A stretch of 64,000 bases of DNA, taken from Bdellovibrionales bacterium. Lineage in GTDB: Bacteria; Bdellovibrionota; Bdellovibrionia; Bdellovibrionales; Bdellovibrionaceae. The DNA lies in NCBI GenBank assembly GCA_016713585.1, contig JADJOV010000027.1:124001-188000 (forward strand). Reading direction: 5' to 3'. The translations under genes and the position numbers were made by a program. The notes beneath the pieces are model-generated. The model saw nothing but the letters and a program-made list of their open reading frames with translations. It did not search any database and was not told where the DNA came from. The first letter of the stretch is position 1. Each line of letters begins with the position of its first letter. Shown here piece after piece: positions 19,639-28,250 of this stretch.

Positions 19639-19943
19639 CTATCCAGTCGAATTTTTTGAACCCTGAGCTTTTTTGAGCAGATCAAACCGAACTTTTAAAT
19701 GCCAAAACATCAAAACAGCCCCCATGAGTTCCCGCAGTAATACCCTCATGAGTTCGTATTGAGCCAGGTTAAATAGCCGACCCCTTCTGCTTCGGCCCTT
19801 TGCTTCGCAACCTCGATGATTTCACTATCAAGGCGAATGGAGGTCAGAGTCTTTTGCTCTTTTAAAGCAGCATCAACTTGTGATTTGTCCTTAAGAGGAC
19901 CCTTAATAACTGAACCTTTTGAAAAATCATAATTGCGCTTCAT
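19639..19943 (-). CDS. brnA: BrnA-type antitoxin, frameshifted
   Basis: Starts inside the end of brnT (17-base overlap). Contains the RHH-like core TSIRLDSEIIEVAKQRAEAEGVGYLTWLN. As read it stops right after that, but in the next frame it continues LMRVLLRELMGAVLM... to a stop at 19639, as expected for BrnA C-termini (LRE motif). One base missing near 19752. Confidence 0.75.
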
Positions 19944-20202
19944 AAAATTTTCTTTCCTTTTTGTTGGCTTTACGTGCCGAAATAATCCTGGTTATTTCCT
20001 CTTCAGGATAGGCGACAACAACAACTAAAATATTCAGTTTTTTGCACATTCCTAAATAAATATAGCGTTCTTCGCCTGAATCAGAGTCTTCCTTCAATAC
20101 GATAACAAGACCGCAATTGAGGGCTTCTATGGCGTCTTCAAATGAAACGCCATGCTTTTTAAGATTGGCTTGTTGTTTTTTAGGATCCCACTCATATTGC
20201 AT
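19927..20202 (-). CDS. brnT: BrnT-type (DUF497) ribonuclease toxin
   Basis: 91 residues with the BrnT hallmarks: YEWDPKKQQANLKKHGVSFEDAIEAL, EERYIYLGMCKKLNILVVVVAY, TRIISARKANKKERKFYE. RelE-superfamily fold; blocks translation by RNA cleavage. Toxin precedes antitoxin, as normal for BrnTA. A palindromic operator lies just upstream. Confidence 0.93.
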   Translation of the reverse strand: MQYEWDPKKQQANLKKHGVSFEDAIEALNCGLVIVLKEDSDSGEERYIYLGMCKKLNILVVVVAYPEEEITRIISARKANKKERKFYEAQL

Positions 20203-20212
20203 TCATTTCGAA

Positions 20213-20231
20213 TGTACTACATCGTAGTACA
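20213..20231. promoter_or_regulatory. Palindromic operator upstream of brnT
   Basis: Perfect inverted repeat TGTACTAC-ATC-GTAGTACA, ending ~10 bases before the brnT ATG. BrnA (and the BrnTA complex) autorepresses in characterised systems, and this dyad is the obvious binding site. Confidence 0.6.
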
Positions 20232-20330
20232 TGTGTAAAGCATGAAAAGCGTAAACTGCACCTTTTGTAGGCTCAGCTTCGGTTAATTTTGAGATGGGGA
20301 GGGGCATTTTAGTTCGAATACTTGTCTTAA

Positions 20331-20687
20331 TGGTGCCTCGGGCCGGAATTGAACCGGCACGACCGTTTAACCGAATCCCAGGATTTTCTTACCACTTCGA
20401 CTTTCGCCGCCCATCCAAAATAATCCAGATAGTTTGTGGTCTGGACTGTGCCTTCATCATTGTTGACCGTTTCGATCAACTTTAGATGCCCTCCATCCAG
20501 TCTCTACACCTTCCATGAAAATTTCTTTTCAAGGCTTGGCTCGGCGTTGCCACTTGTCTCTACGACAGAGAGGGTTCACCGACTTTGAAGGGTTCTACTC
20601 CCACCATTTCCAGTGGGGCACTCACAGCTTGGATGTTTTTACATCCATTCGCAAGTCCTGTGCGTCTACCAATTTCGCCACCGAGGC
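20331..20687 (-). tRNA. tRNA-Leu(UAA) interrupted by a group I intron
   Basis: 5' exon 20687-20653 and 3' exon 20387-20331, CCA encoded. Joined, the acceptor stem is GCCTCGG/CCGAGGC, D arm GGCGAAATTGGTAGACGC (tRNA-Leu type), anticodon stem CAGGA/TCCTG with loop CTTAAAA, a long variable arm, and T arm GCCGG-TTCAATT-CCGGC. The loop gives anticodon UAA, with the 265-nt intron between U34 and A35, the same place as the cyanobacterial and plastid tRNA-Leu intron. Exon length 92 nt including CCA fits a class II tRNA. Confidence 0.93.
20388..20652 (-). ncRNA. Group I intron in the anticodon loop of tRNA-Leu(UAA)
   Basis: 5' exon ends ...ACTT and pairs with an internal guide GAGT (20623-20620), giving the U-G wobble at the splice site; the last intron base is G. 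Core elements in order: Q-like GCCGAGCCAAGCC (20532-20546 region), R-like GGTGTAGAGACTGGATGG (20510-20487), a P8 hairpin GTTGATC-GAAAC-GGTCAAC, S-like AAGGCACAGTCC (20454-20443). GACTG in R pairs with CAGTC in S to form P7; TCCAGA/TCTGGA after it forms P9. No homing endonuclease frame. Looks like an IC3-type intron able to self-splice. Confidence 0.9.
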
Positions 20688-20870
20688 ATACTAATTTCCA
20701 TTGCTCGAATTTCAATCACTCGAACATTTCGAAAGAACACCATAACGGAAGGTATTGAAACTGACAACAAGAACGGCAAACTTAGTTTTTGTGATTATTC
20801 AGCGCGCCAGCCGCGAATGAGAGAGACAGCTTCTTTTTGACAGACGTCCCCAGACTCTCGAGAATGGGGC

Positions 20871-21557
20871 ATGAATTTTTTAAGACTCTATTTTGGAACT
20901 CTGAAACGAGTGGGATTGTCCCTGTGGATTCTCACTGCGATTTATAATTCATTGGATCAATTTATTGCCCAAGAGATGGAAAAAGGGCTTCGAGGGCCCG
21001 ATGGTGTATCCTCTTTTGTCTGGTTTTATGGCATTTTTTCAATGTTTGTTGGTATATTCTTTCCCGTGCTCCTGACAATTGTCGCCCTTTTTGGACTCAG
21101 TCGACAAAGTGGATCTCCTCGATCTTGGAGTGATTTTGCCTTCAAAAACGGCAATCAACTGGCCATCGAAACCATGCGCAGCTGGGGAAAGATTCTACTC
21201 TCGGGATTGTTTTTCATCTTGCCCGGCCTCTATCGGCTTCTCATGTATGCTTTTGTTCCTTTTGTCGTGGTCTTTTCAAAAAGATATGAGCTTGGCCAAG
21301 TCGATGCCCTTCAATTTTCAACTGAACTAATTAAAAAACACTGGGCGAAAGTGCTTGTCACAATCTTGAGCTTTCATATTGTGCTTCCACTTTCTCTTTC
21401 TTCTCTAATCGATGATTACAAAATTTTGTGGGTCACTCCCTTTGCAAGTCTTGGGATCAGCCTGATGGACGCCCTCATTTGGGTTATGGCCAGTCAAATT
21501 TTGTACCAGATCGCCACCCGACTTCTCAAGGAGGCTTCAGATGAGTTTGCGTTTTAA
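20871..21557 (+). CDS. Multi-pass inner membrane protein, unknown
   Basis: 228 residues with about five hydrophobic segments. No motif of a named transporter family. The last 17 bases overlap the start of the guaC-like gene, so the two are probably one transcription unit followed by murI (14-base overlap). RBS-like GAGAATGGGGC precedes the ATG. Confidence 0.7.
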   Translation: MNFLRLYFGTLKRVGLSLWILTAIYNSLDQFIAQEMEKGLRGPDGVSSFVWFYGIFSMFVGIFFPVLLTIVALFGLSRQSGSPRSWSDFAFKNGNQLAIETMRSWGKILLSGLFFILPGLYRLLMYAFVPFVVVFSKRYELGQVDALQFSTELIKKHWAKVLVTILSFHIVLPLSLSSLIDDYKILWVTPFASLGISLMDALIWVMASQILYQIATRLLKEASDEFAF

Positions 21558-22587
21558 CTGGGAACAAATTAGAGACCGGGATAAGGGACTCACTTTTGAT
21601 GACGTCCTCATCGTCCCTGCCAAGTCAGAAGTTCGCTCGCGGAAAGATCCCCAACTCACGTCTTTCTTGACCAAAACCAAATCAATTCATCTGCCAGTGA
21701 TCTCCGCGAATATGGACACAATTACCGAAAGCACGATGGCACTCGCCATGAATGAGCTCGGTGGGCTTGGAATTTTACACCGCTTTATGTCTATTGAAGA
21801 CCAGGTTGCCGAGGTCTCAACTCTGAAGGCTGCCAACCTGGCGCTGATTGCTGCGAGTCTTGGCGTGAGTGATGACTTCAAAGTTCGCGCCAAAGCGCTC
21901 GCAGAAGCCGGCGTCAATATACTTACGATTGATATTGCCCACGGGCACTCAGTGCAAATGATCGAAACTATTCACTGGCTCAAAAGCACCTACCCCGGAA
22001 TAGACATTATTGCAGGAAACTTGGCCACCCCTGAAGCTGCTGATGATTTGATTCGAGCTGGAGCAGACGCTCTGAAGGTGGGAATCGGCCCTGGATCCAT
22101 GTGCACCACTCGTGTTATCACTGGTTGCGGAGTTCCACAACTGACGGCCATAGCTCTTTGCGCAGAAGTTGCTAAAGGCAGTGGTGTTCCGATAATTGCG
22201 GATGGTGGTATTCGAACCTCAGGGGATATCGTTAAAGCTTTTGCCGCGGGAGCAAGCACTGTGATGTTGGGCGGAATGCTCGCGGGAACTATTGAAACCC
22301 CGGGGGAAATTAAAAACGGACGAAAAAACTATCGCGGGATGGCTTCCAAATCAGCGCAAGTCTCATGGCGAGGAGGAGTCTCTGAAGGAATGGCTCCCGA
22401 AGGTGAATCGACAATGGTGGGAGTCAAGGGTCATGTTCGAGATGTGATTCTTGAAATTGCTGGTGGTATTCGAAGTGGGATGAGTTATATCAACGCAAAT
22501 TCAGTTTCCGAAATTAAGGATAAAGCAAAGTTTATGGAAATGTCCTTTCAGGGGATTTTAGAATCCAAGGCCCATGGCCTCCGATAA
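21541..22587 (+). CDS. guaC: GMP reductase / IMP dehydrogenase family enzyme without CBS domains
   Basis: 348 residues, intact TIM-barrel. Catalytic Cys loop GIGPGSMCTTRV, phosphate site IIADGGIRTSGDIVKAFAAGA and VMLGGMLAG, flap YRGMASKSAQ, then GGVSEGMAPEGEST. There is no CBS pair, and the length and the GGV(A/S)E...AxEG segment match GMP reductase (GMP to IMP with NADPH, releasing ammonia). A CBS-less IMP dehydrogenase is the alternative; the two differ by few residues. Confidence 0.75.
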   Translation: MSLRFNWEQIRDRDKGLTFDDVLIVPAKSEVRSRKDPQLTSFLTKTKSIHLPVISANMDTITESTMALAMNELGGLGILHRFMSIEDQVAEVSTLKAANLALIAASLGVSDDFKVRAKALAEAGVNILTIDIAHGHSVQMIETIHWLKSTYPGIDIIAGNLATPEAADDLIRAGADALKVGIGPGSMCTTRVITGCGVPQLTAIALCAEVAKGSGVPIIADGGIRTSGDIVKAFAAGASTVMLGGMLAGTIETPGEIKNGRKNYRGMASKSAQVSWRGGVSEGMAPEGESTMVGVKGHVRDVILEIAGGIRSGMSYINANSVSEIKDKAKFMEMSFQGILESKAHGLR

Positions 22588-23387
22588 TCCCAATGATCCT
22601 CGCCCCATTGGAGTCTTCGATTCAGGAATTGGTGGCCTCACTGTTTTACGAGAACTTATTCAGAGATTTCCCCATGAGAGTTTCACTTACCTCGGAGATA
22701 CAGCGAGACTTCCCTACGGAACGAAATCGCCTCAGACAATAAGAAAATACTCTGAACAAAATCTGGATTTTCTTTGCCGACAAGATGTAAAATCCTTGGT
22801 CGTGGCCTGCAGCTCGGCCTCGACCCAGATTCATGAATCTGAATTTCAAGGAAGAAGAATATATACAGTTATCATTCCGAGTGCGAAAAAAGCTTTGCGT
22901 GAATCCGCGACACAAGAATTGGGGTCCTCGGCACGAGGGCCACGGTGGCAAGCCAAGCCTATCCGCAGGCAATCAAAAAAATCAATCCAGCCGCTCAAGT
23001 CTTTTCCGTTGCCTGTCCACTTTTTGTTCCTTTGGCTGAGGAAGGCTGGGGTGAAGATCCACTCACGAATCTTGTCGCTTACCGGTATTTAAAGAAATAT
23101 CTGCACAAGATATTGATACCCTTATTCTAGGCTGTACCCATTATCCCCTACTGTCCCCAGCCATTAGAAAAGTCATGGGCCCCAATGTCACCTTAGTGGA
23201 ATCTGGGGCAGCTGTCGCTGACCAAATGGAGCCAGAGCTTATTCTCGCCCCAAGAGTCTCAGACGAGACTCTACATTCTTTGAGAGTAAAAATTTTTGTT
23301 ACAGACGAATCAGATCAATTTCGGGATTTGGCCCAGAGAATTCTTGGCCCTTCTAAGATTAACTCATTCGAGTTAATTAGCCTGTAA
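22574..23387 (+). CDS. murI: Glutamate racemase, two frameshifts
   Basis: Makes D-glutamate for peptidoglycan. IGVFDSGIGGLTVLREL at the N-terminus holds the first catalytic region, VVACSSAST contains the first Cys (VVACNTAS in most), and LGCTHYPLL the second Cys. The frame shifts near 22915 and near 23092; joined frames read IGVLGTRATVASQAYP and EISAQDIDTLILGCTHYP without loss. The gene is otherwise complete, so the breaks look like single missing bases. The last 294 bases lie in the left 428-bp repeat. Confidence 0.85.
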
Positions 23388-23521
23388 TCTACCTTCGTGG
23401 CCCGTGACTCAAGGCCCTTCTCGCAATATCACGAATTCGGGCGTAGTACCTTTCAACTCGACTGCCAGCTGGAGAGCTATCGAATTTTCGATTACACTCC
23501 TCACTTATATAGTAAAGATCA
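23094..23521 (+). repeat. 428-bp direct repeat, left copy (murI 3' end plus downstream)
   Basis: Matches 35193-35620 over its full 428 bases with no gap and 9 substitutions by my count. It includes the murI 3' end and the last ~44 codons of the convergent repeat-protein gene. Left copy has the whole murI but only the tail of the convergent gene. Confidence 0.95.
23389..23521 (-). pseudogene. Truncated 3' end of the SPxGS-repeat protein gene
   Basis: Encodes ...VERYYARIRDIARRALSHGPRR as in the intact locus at 35488, but the homology stops at 23521 where island DNA begins. Confidence 0.8.
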
Positions 23522-23862
23522 ATGTTCAAACACCTCAGAATTTCGGAATCTGAACCGGCGGCTTTCCTGGTTGATTCCCAATGCTGTTATATCACGCTCC
23601 ACTCGATTTAACTCATAAAAACCTTGTGCATTTGCAACTCAAACCCTAAAACTCTGTTGCTTGTTCACAAGAGTTCATGGATTTTTTATCCATTCCATCT
23701 GGGGGCAGGAACTCTTTTGCCCTTTTCTCCATCTCACAAGTAGACAACTTCAATGCGGAAGACCTTGCAGGCGCTAGTCCGACCTGGACTTTCAAGGGTC
23801 TATAGAATAGATTGGGTCGTTAGAGCGTCTGCGCTTTGTATATGATGAGGTGGAGGAATTTC
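23522..23862. other. Left end of the island, no gene recognised
   Basis: About 340 bases between the left repeat and the DUF4160 gene. No RBS-supported frame or RNA gene seen. TGGAGG just before 23863 is the RBS for the next gene. Confidence 0.5.
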
Positions 23863-24123
23863 GTGCCAATTGTATCTATATTTTTTGGAATTGTCATTCG
23901 GCTTTATCATGGCGATCATAATCCGCCACATTTTCATGCGGGTTACGGTGATTTTGAAGCAATTATAGAGATTAAATCGGGAAAAGTTATTGAGGGAAAG
24001 TTGCCGCCCAAGGCGACCAAGCTTGTTGAGGAATGGCGAAGGAAAAATTTGTCCGAATTGAATTCTGCTTGGGCTGCAGTTGCTGCGTTGAAGGCACCAA
24101 AAAGAATCAAGGGATTGGAGTAG
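23863..24123 (+). CDS. DUF4160 domain protein
   Basis: 86 residues from GTG 23863, preceded by TGGAGG. PIVSIFFGIVIRLYHGDHNPPHFHAGYGDFEA is the family hallmark with its His cluster. Always small and usually beside DUF2442; the pair is often treated as toxin-antitoxin-like, but the activity is unproven. Three bases separate it from the DUF2442 start. Confidence 0.8.
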   Translation: MPIVSIFFGIVIRLYHGDHNPPHFHAGYGDFEAIIEIKSGKVIEGKLPPKATKLVEEWRRKNLSELNSAWAAVAALKAPKRIKGLE

Positions 24124-24125
24124 AT

Positions 24126-24395
24126 ATGAAGCTCGGAAATAAAATTGAAAAGATCATTTCTGCTGATGCGGAGTCTTTCAGGATCAAGATTAAGTATACT
24201 GATGGTCAAAAGGGAGAAGTTGATCTTAGCTTTTTATTTTCAAAGCCAAAAAACTTGGCAGTAGAGATTGTTAAGGGTCAGTTGTTTGAAAGGTGCTATG
24301 TTGAGTCTGGTGCATTAGCCTGGCCCAATGGATTCGAGCTTTGTCCAGATGCTTTGCGCATGATATTAAAAATTAATAAAGGCAAGGCCGCCTGA
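24126..24395 (+). CDS. DUF2442 domain protein
   Basis: 89 residues; ALAWPNGFELCPDALRM is the DUF2442 signature. Paired with DUF4160 two bases upstream, so co-transcribed. Possible antitoxin-like partner; function not established. Confidence 0.8.
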   Translation: MKLGNKIEKIISADAESFRIKIKYTDGQKGEVDLSFLFSKPKNLAVEIVKGQLFERCYVESGALAWPNGFELCPDALRMILKINKGKAA

Positions 24396-24399
24396 ATTT

Positions 24400-24540
24400 G
24401 ATTGTAGGCTTTTTGTTTTTGTCAGCCAGAACATGAGGCGGTTGCTCCTGCGGCTTTGGTACGATTTCACTTCTGTACTTATATTGAGGCGCAAGCACTC
24501 CATGGAATCTGGTCAAGTGGACCCTGGGTCGTGGCACTCC
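24400..24540 (-). pseudogene. Fragment of an IS91-like (Y2, HUH) transposase
   Basis: VPRPRVHLTRFHGVLAP followed by a short variable segment is the C-terminal signature of IS91-family transposases; the same motif occurs at 32284-32733. No catalytic part remains here. Confidence 0.65.
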
Positions 24541-24614
24541 GTTGTCCCAGAGCCTTTTTGTCTCAGAGTGACTCATCTGGGTAGACATTTTCTGCTTCAT
24601 GGTAGAATTTGGAC

Positions 24615-25041
24615 ATGAAGGCAAAACGACAAGTTTACAATCATAGAATTAAGCAGGCGATCTCTCGGACGGGAAATATTCATTTGTTTCCGGAACTCAA
24701 CATTCCGCAGACCACTGCCAAAAACTGGCTCCACAGAGGTGTTGGCAGCGTAGTGACCAATACTGCTTTCGATCTTGACCGCGAAGCGCTTGAACTTAAG
24801 TGCTTTGAACTGGAAGAACGGGTCAAATCGCTGCAGGCTCGCCTCAGCCTCTTGAGGTTTGTTTCTGTCACGATGGGACTCAGCGTTCAGTATCAAAGAT
24901 TTACGGCCCAGCAGTTGGCATCGCATTATCAACGCTTTGAATCTGCAGCGAGAAGATCGAAAAAAGTATTTCTGTAAACCAAAAGTGGGTTATCGGGCGA
25001 TCAAGCCAAACGAAAGCTGGCATATCGATGTGAGAGGATAA
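24615..25041 (+). pseudogene. Truncated integrase-core (rve) transposase
   Basis: N-terminus with helix-turn-helix-like TTAKNWLHRGV and a coiled stretch; in a second frame KPKVGYRAIKPNESWHIDV, the start of an rve (DDE) domain with its first catalytic Asp, then a stop. Both a frameshift and loss of the rest of the catalytic domain. A remnant of an IS with an IS3/IS481-like integrase core. Confidence 0.65.
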
Positions 25042-25216
25042 GAATCAAGCAAAACGGCGAACTCGGGAAATAACCACATCGGGTGGCCGAATAGGCCCGA
25101 CCAGACACCTCAACTTGCGAAGCATTTGCTAAGGTGCCGTGGGTAATGAACAAAGCCAAAAACAAAGCAAAAAGCAAGCGAGTCTTCTGTGGAATCATTA
25201 TCATTTGTGGAATCAT
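25001..25216 (-). pseudogene. 5' fragment of a secreted-protein gene
   Basis: GGAG precedes ATG 25216; the frame begins with a good signal peptide (TRLLFALFLALFITHGTLANAS) and then about 25 residues before running into the IS remnant. Probably a gene cut by the IS. Confidence 0.35.
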
Positions 25217-25382
25217 AATTATTTTCTCCTGGTTGAAAGGGTCAATGATTGACGGTAACCTCCCTACCTGATTTTTTTATGTTTGGGTATGAAAAGCTGC
25301 TATCTGTAAAAAAACCATCAAAGTTTGATTGAACCGATCCAGCAGATTGCGCCTGCTCACTGGTTCCAAAATAGAGTAAGAA

Positions 25383-25988
25383 ATGAAAAAACTTGAGAAC
25401 AAAAGGCAGGAGAAAGTTTCGTATTCCCGAATCCTTGGCAAGGGCAAGAGGATTTTGATCCGACCTTACCACTTTTCTGATTATAAGATGTGCTGGGATT
25501 CTCATTTGGCTCGGCGCCCCTTGGCGGGCCCATTTGATGAGCCGATTCCAGCATGTAAACATTCCAAAGTGTCAGAGTTCAAAGATCGAATCCTTCGATA
25601 TCGAAAACATGGCAAGGAAAAGCGTCATTATGTCTTTGCAATTTTTAATCGAAATCAAAAGAGGTATTTGGGACAGGTTGATCTTTGGATAATCAATGAA
25701 ACTTTGCGGTGGGCGAATGTCGGTTACCATATTCAGAATCAGTTTTTCGGCAAGGGTTATGCGACCGAGGCAGTCCAAGTTGCAATTCGCCTGGCTATTA
25801 AATCCTTGGGGCTACACCGAATTGAGGCAGCCATGGAGATTGAAAATACCTCTTCACGCCAGGTTGCAATCAAGGCGGGGATGATTCGCGAAGGAATTCG
25901 TCGCCACTTTCTGCCAGAGCATAGCCATTCTGACTTCGAAGTTTTTGCCATCAATGCCATTGACTATGCAAAAGGCAATACTCGCTAA
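25383..25988 (+). CDS. GNAT family N-acetyltransferase (RimJ/RimL type)
   Basis: 201 residues. ILIRPYHFSDYKMCWD start, GQVDLWIIN, ANVGYHIQNQFFGKGYATEAVQVAIRLAI (acetyl-CoA loop Q/G-x-G-x-G/A), LHRIEAAMEIENTSSRQVAIKAGM and the final EGIRRHF...DFEVFAI all match the RimJ/RimL group, which acetylates ribosomal protein N-termini or small substrates. Intact, inside the island. Confidence 0.88.
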   Translation: MKKLENKRQEKVSYSRILGKGKRILIRPYHFSDYKMCWDSHLARRPLAGPFDEPIPACKHSKVSEFKDRILRYRKHGKEKRHYVFAIFNRNQKRYLGQVDLWIINETLRWANVGYHIQNQFFGKGYATEAVQVAIRLAIKSLGLHRIEAAMEIENTSSRQVAIKAGMIREGIRRHFLPEHSHSDFEVFAINAIDYAKGNTR

Positions 25989-25999
25989 GTAATTATTCG

Positions 26000-26806
26000 T
26001 TAGGTCATCTCAATCTGCGAGCGAAAAACACTGGGCAGTTGACCTGTTTGTCTCTGAAAGCTGGCGATGAATTTGGATAAGGACTGATAACCAACTTCGT
26101 GGGCAATGCCTGTGATGGTGGTTCCAGTTTTCTTAAGCAGTAATTTCGCGGCTTCGATTCGGATCCAAGTGGCATATTGCTTGGGAGTCATACCAGCTTC
26201 TTCGAGAAACAAGCGATTGAGATTTCGAACACTGAGGCCATTGAGTCGGGCCAGCGCTGACATGGAAGGTTGCTCGGCTGGGTTTTGCAGCATTTCCATC
26301 GCTTGGCGGATTCTCTGGTCCTGAATCTTTCCAGGCAAATGAATATTTTCACATTGAGTCACGGTGAGGTGTCCCAGGCTCTCTAGCTGTTCCGAAAGCA
26401 CTTGAACCAGAGTTGCCGTGAAGGTCTGAATCCCTTGGTTTTTCGGATTGAGTAAAAGGTAAAAAATCAATTCTCGAACCAAAGCGCTCACCGGCAGGGC
26501 CGAGGGCAGAGTCGTATTTCCGCCATTTTTCTTCCATGCTTTTTTATCGATCAAAAAAATGACTCTCTCGCCTTCGCCAGAGGCTGTCGATGAAAATCCA
26601 TGTTCTAAATCAGGTGGAGCATAGATCATTCGACCGGGGCCGCCGCCAATTCTATGATTCTCAAACTGCAGAATGATCTCTCCTTGCAAGGGCAAAAGAA
26701 CTCATGCTCTTCATGGCAATGTCTTCCCACTTCTCGGCCCGGGATTTTCTGGTGAATAATCGTCAACCCCCGGAAATTCTGCAACAAGATCCTGTCCTTT
26801 TTTCAT
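26000..26806 (-). CDS. AraC family regulator with cupin domain, two frameshifts
   Basis: C-terminal double helix-turn-helix: MSALARLNGLSVRNLNRLFLEEAGMTPKQYATWIRIEAAKLLL, then ITGIAHEVGYQSLSKFIASFQRQTG. The N-terminal cupin (LTIIHQKIPGREVGRHCHEEHEFF) is split over frames, with breaks at a G run near 26770 and a T run near 26697. Divergent from the MBL-like gene 145 bp away, its likely target. Confidence 0.75.
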
Positions 26807-26950
26807 ATAGTAATCATTGGATCTCGCTTTTGCTAAAAAGGGAAGTGTATTTGGCTCAAAAGGGCAAGTCAGAAAGCTGAGCATTTGCGATAACTGGGAC
26901 AGAAGACAGCGATCAAAAGACGAATCGAACAAACAATACAAGGAGAAAAC

Positions 26951-27943
26951 ATGAAAACGAAAACAATGATGACAATGACTTTAGCTGCGACTACTTTTTC
27001 TAGCCTCGCCTGCACATCGACTCAGGCTTTGAACTCAAATCCTGTGGGAAGAATCATCGAATTCAAGTCCGGTCCAGAAGGCTTCGATACCCGAACCTTT
27101 TTCTATGAAGGCTCCCAGGAGGTCGTAGCCTTTGATGCCCAGTTCACCCCCGAGCTGGCCCGTCAGTCGATTCAACATCTGAGGACATTTACGAAAAAGC
27201 CCATCAGTTGGCTGGTGATTACTCATCCCAATCCTGACAAGTTCAATGGGGCTTCGGTCTTCAAAAAAGAAGAAGGAACAAAAATTATCTCTTCACAAGC
27301 CACCGCTGACGCTATCCCAGGAGTCCATGCGTATAAAAAGTACTACTTTGTGAATATGGCAAAAATGTTTACTTCGGAAAACTATCCTGAGCCAGTTTCT
27401 GTGGATGAAGTGTTTAAGGAGCAGCTGACGATCACTCTTCATGGAGGAGAAAAAATCGAACTCAAAGAATTCAATCGTCCTGGGGTGAGCTCCAATCAAA
27501 CGGTGGCCCTGATTCCCAAGAGAAAGGCACTTTTTGTCGGTGATCTGATCCACGATCAGGCTCACGCTTGGCTCGAAGGGGGCATTGTTCAGGGGAAGCC
27601 TGCCCCGCAAATGGCAAGCTGGATTTCCCTTCTTCAGGATTTACAAAATGACTTTTCCCCTGGCACCAAAGTCTTTGGCGGCCGTGGTCAGACGACCACT
27701 TTGCTTGCGGGGGCAGAGGCTCAGATTGCTTATCTGAAGAAAGCCAAAGTGCTGGTGCGAAATTATATTCTTGGATTGGGAAGGCAAAGAGTCGAATTGG
27801 CCAATGAGCAGGCAGGGGCTCATTATAAGAAGCTTGCAGAGATTTTTGCCAAAGAATTTCCCGAGTGCTCGCTATCTTACATGATTGAATATGGAATCTA
27901 TGGACTTGTGAACGATGAATTGGCTCAATTAGAAGTGAAATGA
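26951..27943 (+). CDS. Secreted metallo-beta-lactamase-fold protein with degenerate metal site
   Basis: 330 residues; N-terminus looks like a lipoprotein signal (FSSLACTS). MBL fold strands: VAFDAQFTPE, WLVITHPNPDKFNGA (place of THxHxDHxxG), ALFVGDLIHDQ (place of the GD metal ligand). The second His of HxHxDH is Pro-Asp shifted and the final His is Lys, so one metal site is probably lost. Regulated with the adjacent AraC gene (inference). RBS AAGGAGAAAAC precedes the ATG. Confidence 0.75.
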   Translation: MKTKTMMTMTLAATTFSSLACTSTQALNSNPVGRIIEFKSGPEGFDTRTFFYEGSQEVVAFDAQFTPELARQSIQHLRTFTKKPISWLVITHPNPDKFNGASVFKKEEGTKIISSQATADAIPGVHAYKKYYFVNMAKMFTSENYPEPVSVDEVFKEQLTITLHGGEKIELKEFNRPGVSSNQTVALIPKRKALFVGDLIHDQAHAWLEGGIVQGKPAPQMASWISLLQDLQNDFSPGTKVFGGRGQTTTLLAGAEAQIAYLKKAKVLVRNYILGLGRQRVELANEQAGAHYKKLAEIFAKEFPECSLSYMIEYGIYGLVNDELAQLEVK

Positions 27944-28177
27944 AGCGGTGTAAGCAAGTCCGGTTGAGTTGATTGTTGTTCCTGATGAATTCCCGTCTAC
28001 CGGGGATTCATATTTTGAGTGATAAAGACTGAGCATGGTGGTGATTTGCTTGCGACGATGGCTCAGGCCGGTTGAAATATAGGTGGTAATGGCGGCAGGC
28101 TTTTTGTCGCTTGTGGATCTGGATACTCCGGAAATCCAGGTGAGATCTTCACGCAAAGTTGTTTCGACTTGAAGGAG
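27929..28177 (-). pseudogene. 3' fragment of an outer-membrane beta-barrel-like gene
   Basis: Alternating strands (ITTYISTGLSHRRKQITTMLSLYHSKY) and a C-terminal GLAYTASFHF ending in Phe resemble the last strands of a Gram-negative barrel. The frame is cut upstream by the 3' end of the group II intron; a matching 5' part was not found on the other side. Convergent overlap of 15 bases with the MBL gene. Confidence 0.45.
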
Positions 28178-28217
28178 ATCGGGTAGACCCAGCCATTACT
28201 GACTGGATCCCACCACA

Positions 28218-28250
28218 GAACCGTGCTGGCAGATTTCCCGCACACGGCTC
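28218..28250 (-). ncRNA. Group II intron domain V
   Basis: 33-nt hairpin GAGCCGTG / CACGGTTC (eight pairs including one G-U), two-part helix and a GCGG-GAAAT-CTGC top, containing the catalytic AGC near its 5' end. Confidence 0.8.

Noticed and set aside
23094..23521. 428-bp repeat as an assembly duplicate
   Set aside because: Nine substitutions, including a changed stop codon, distinguish the copies, and each has different flanks.
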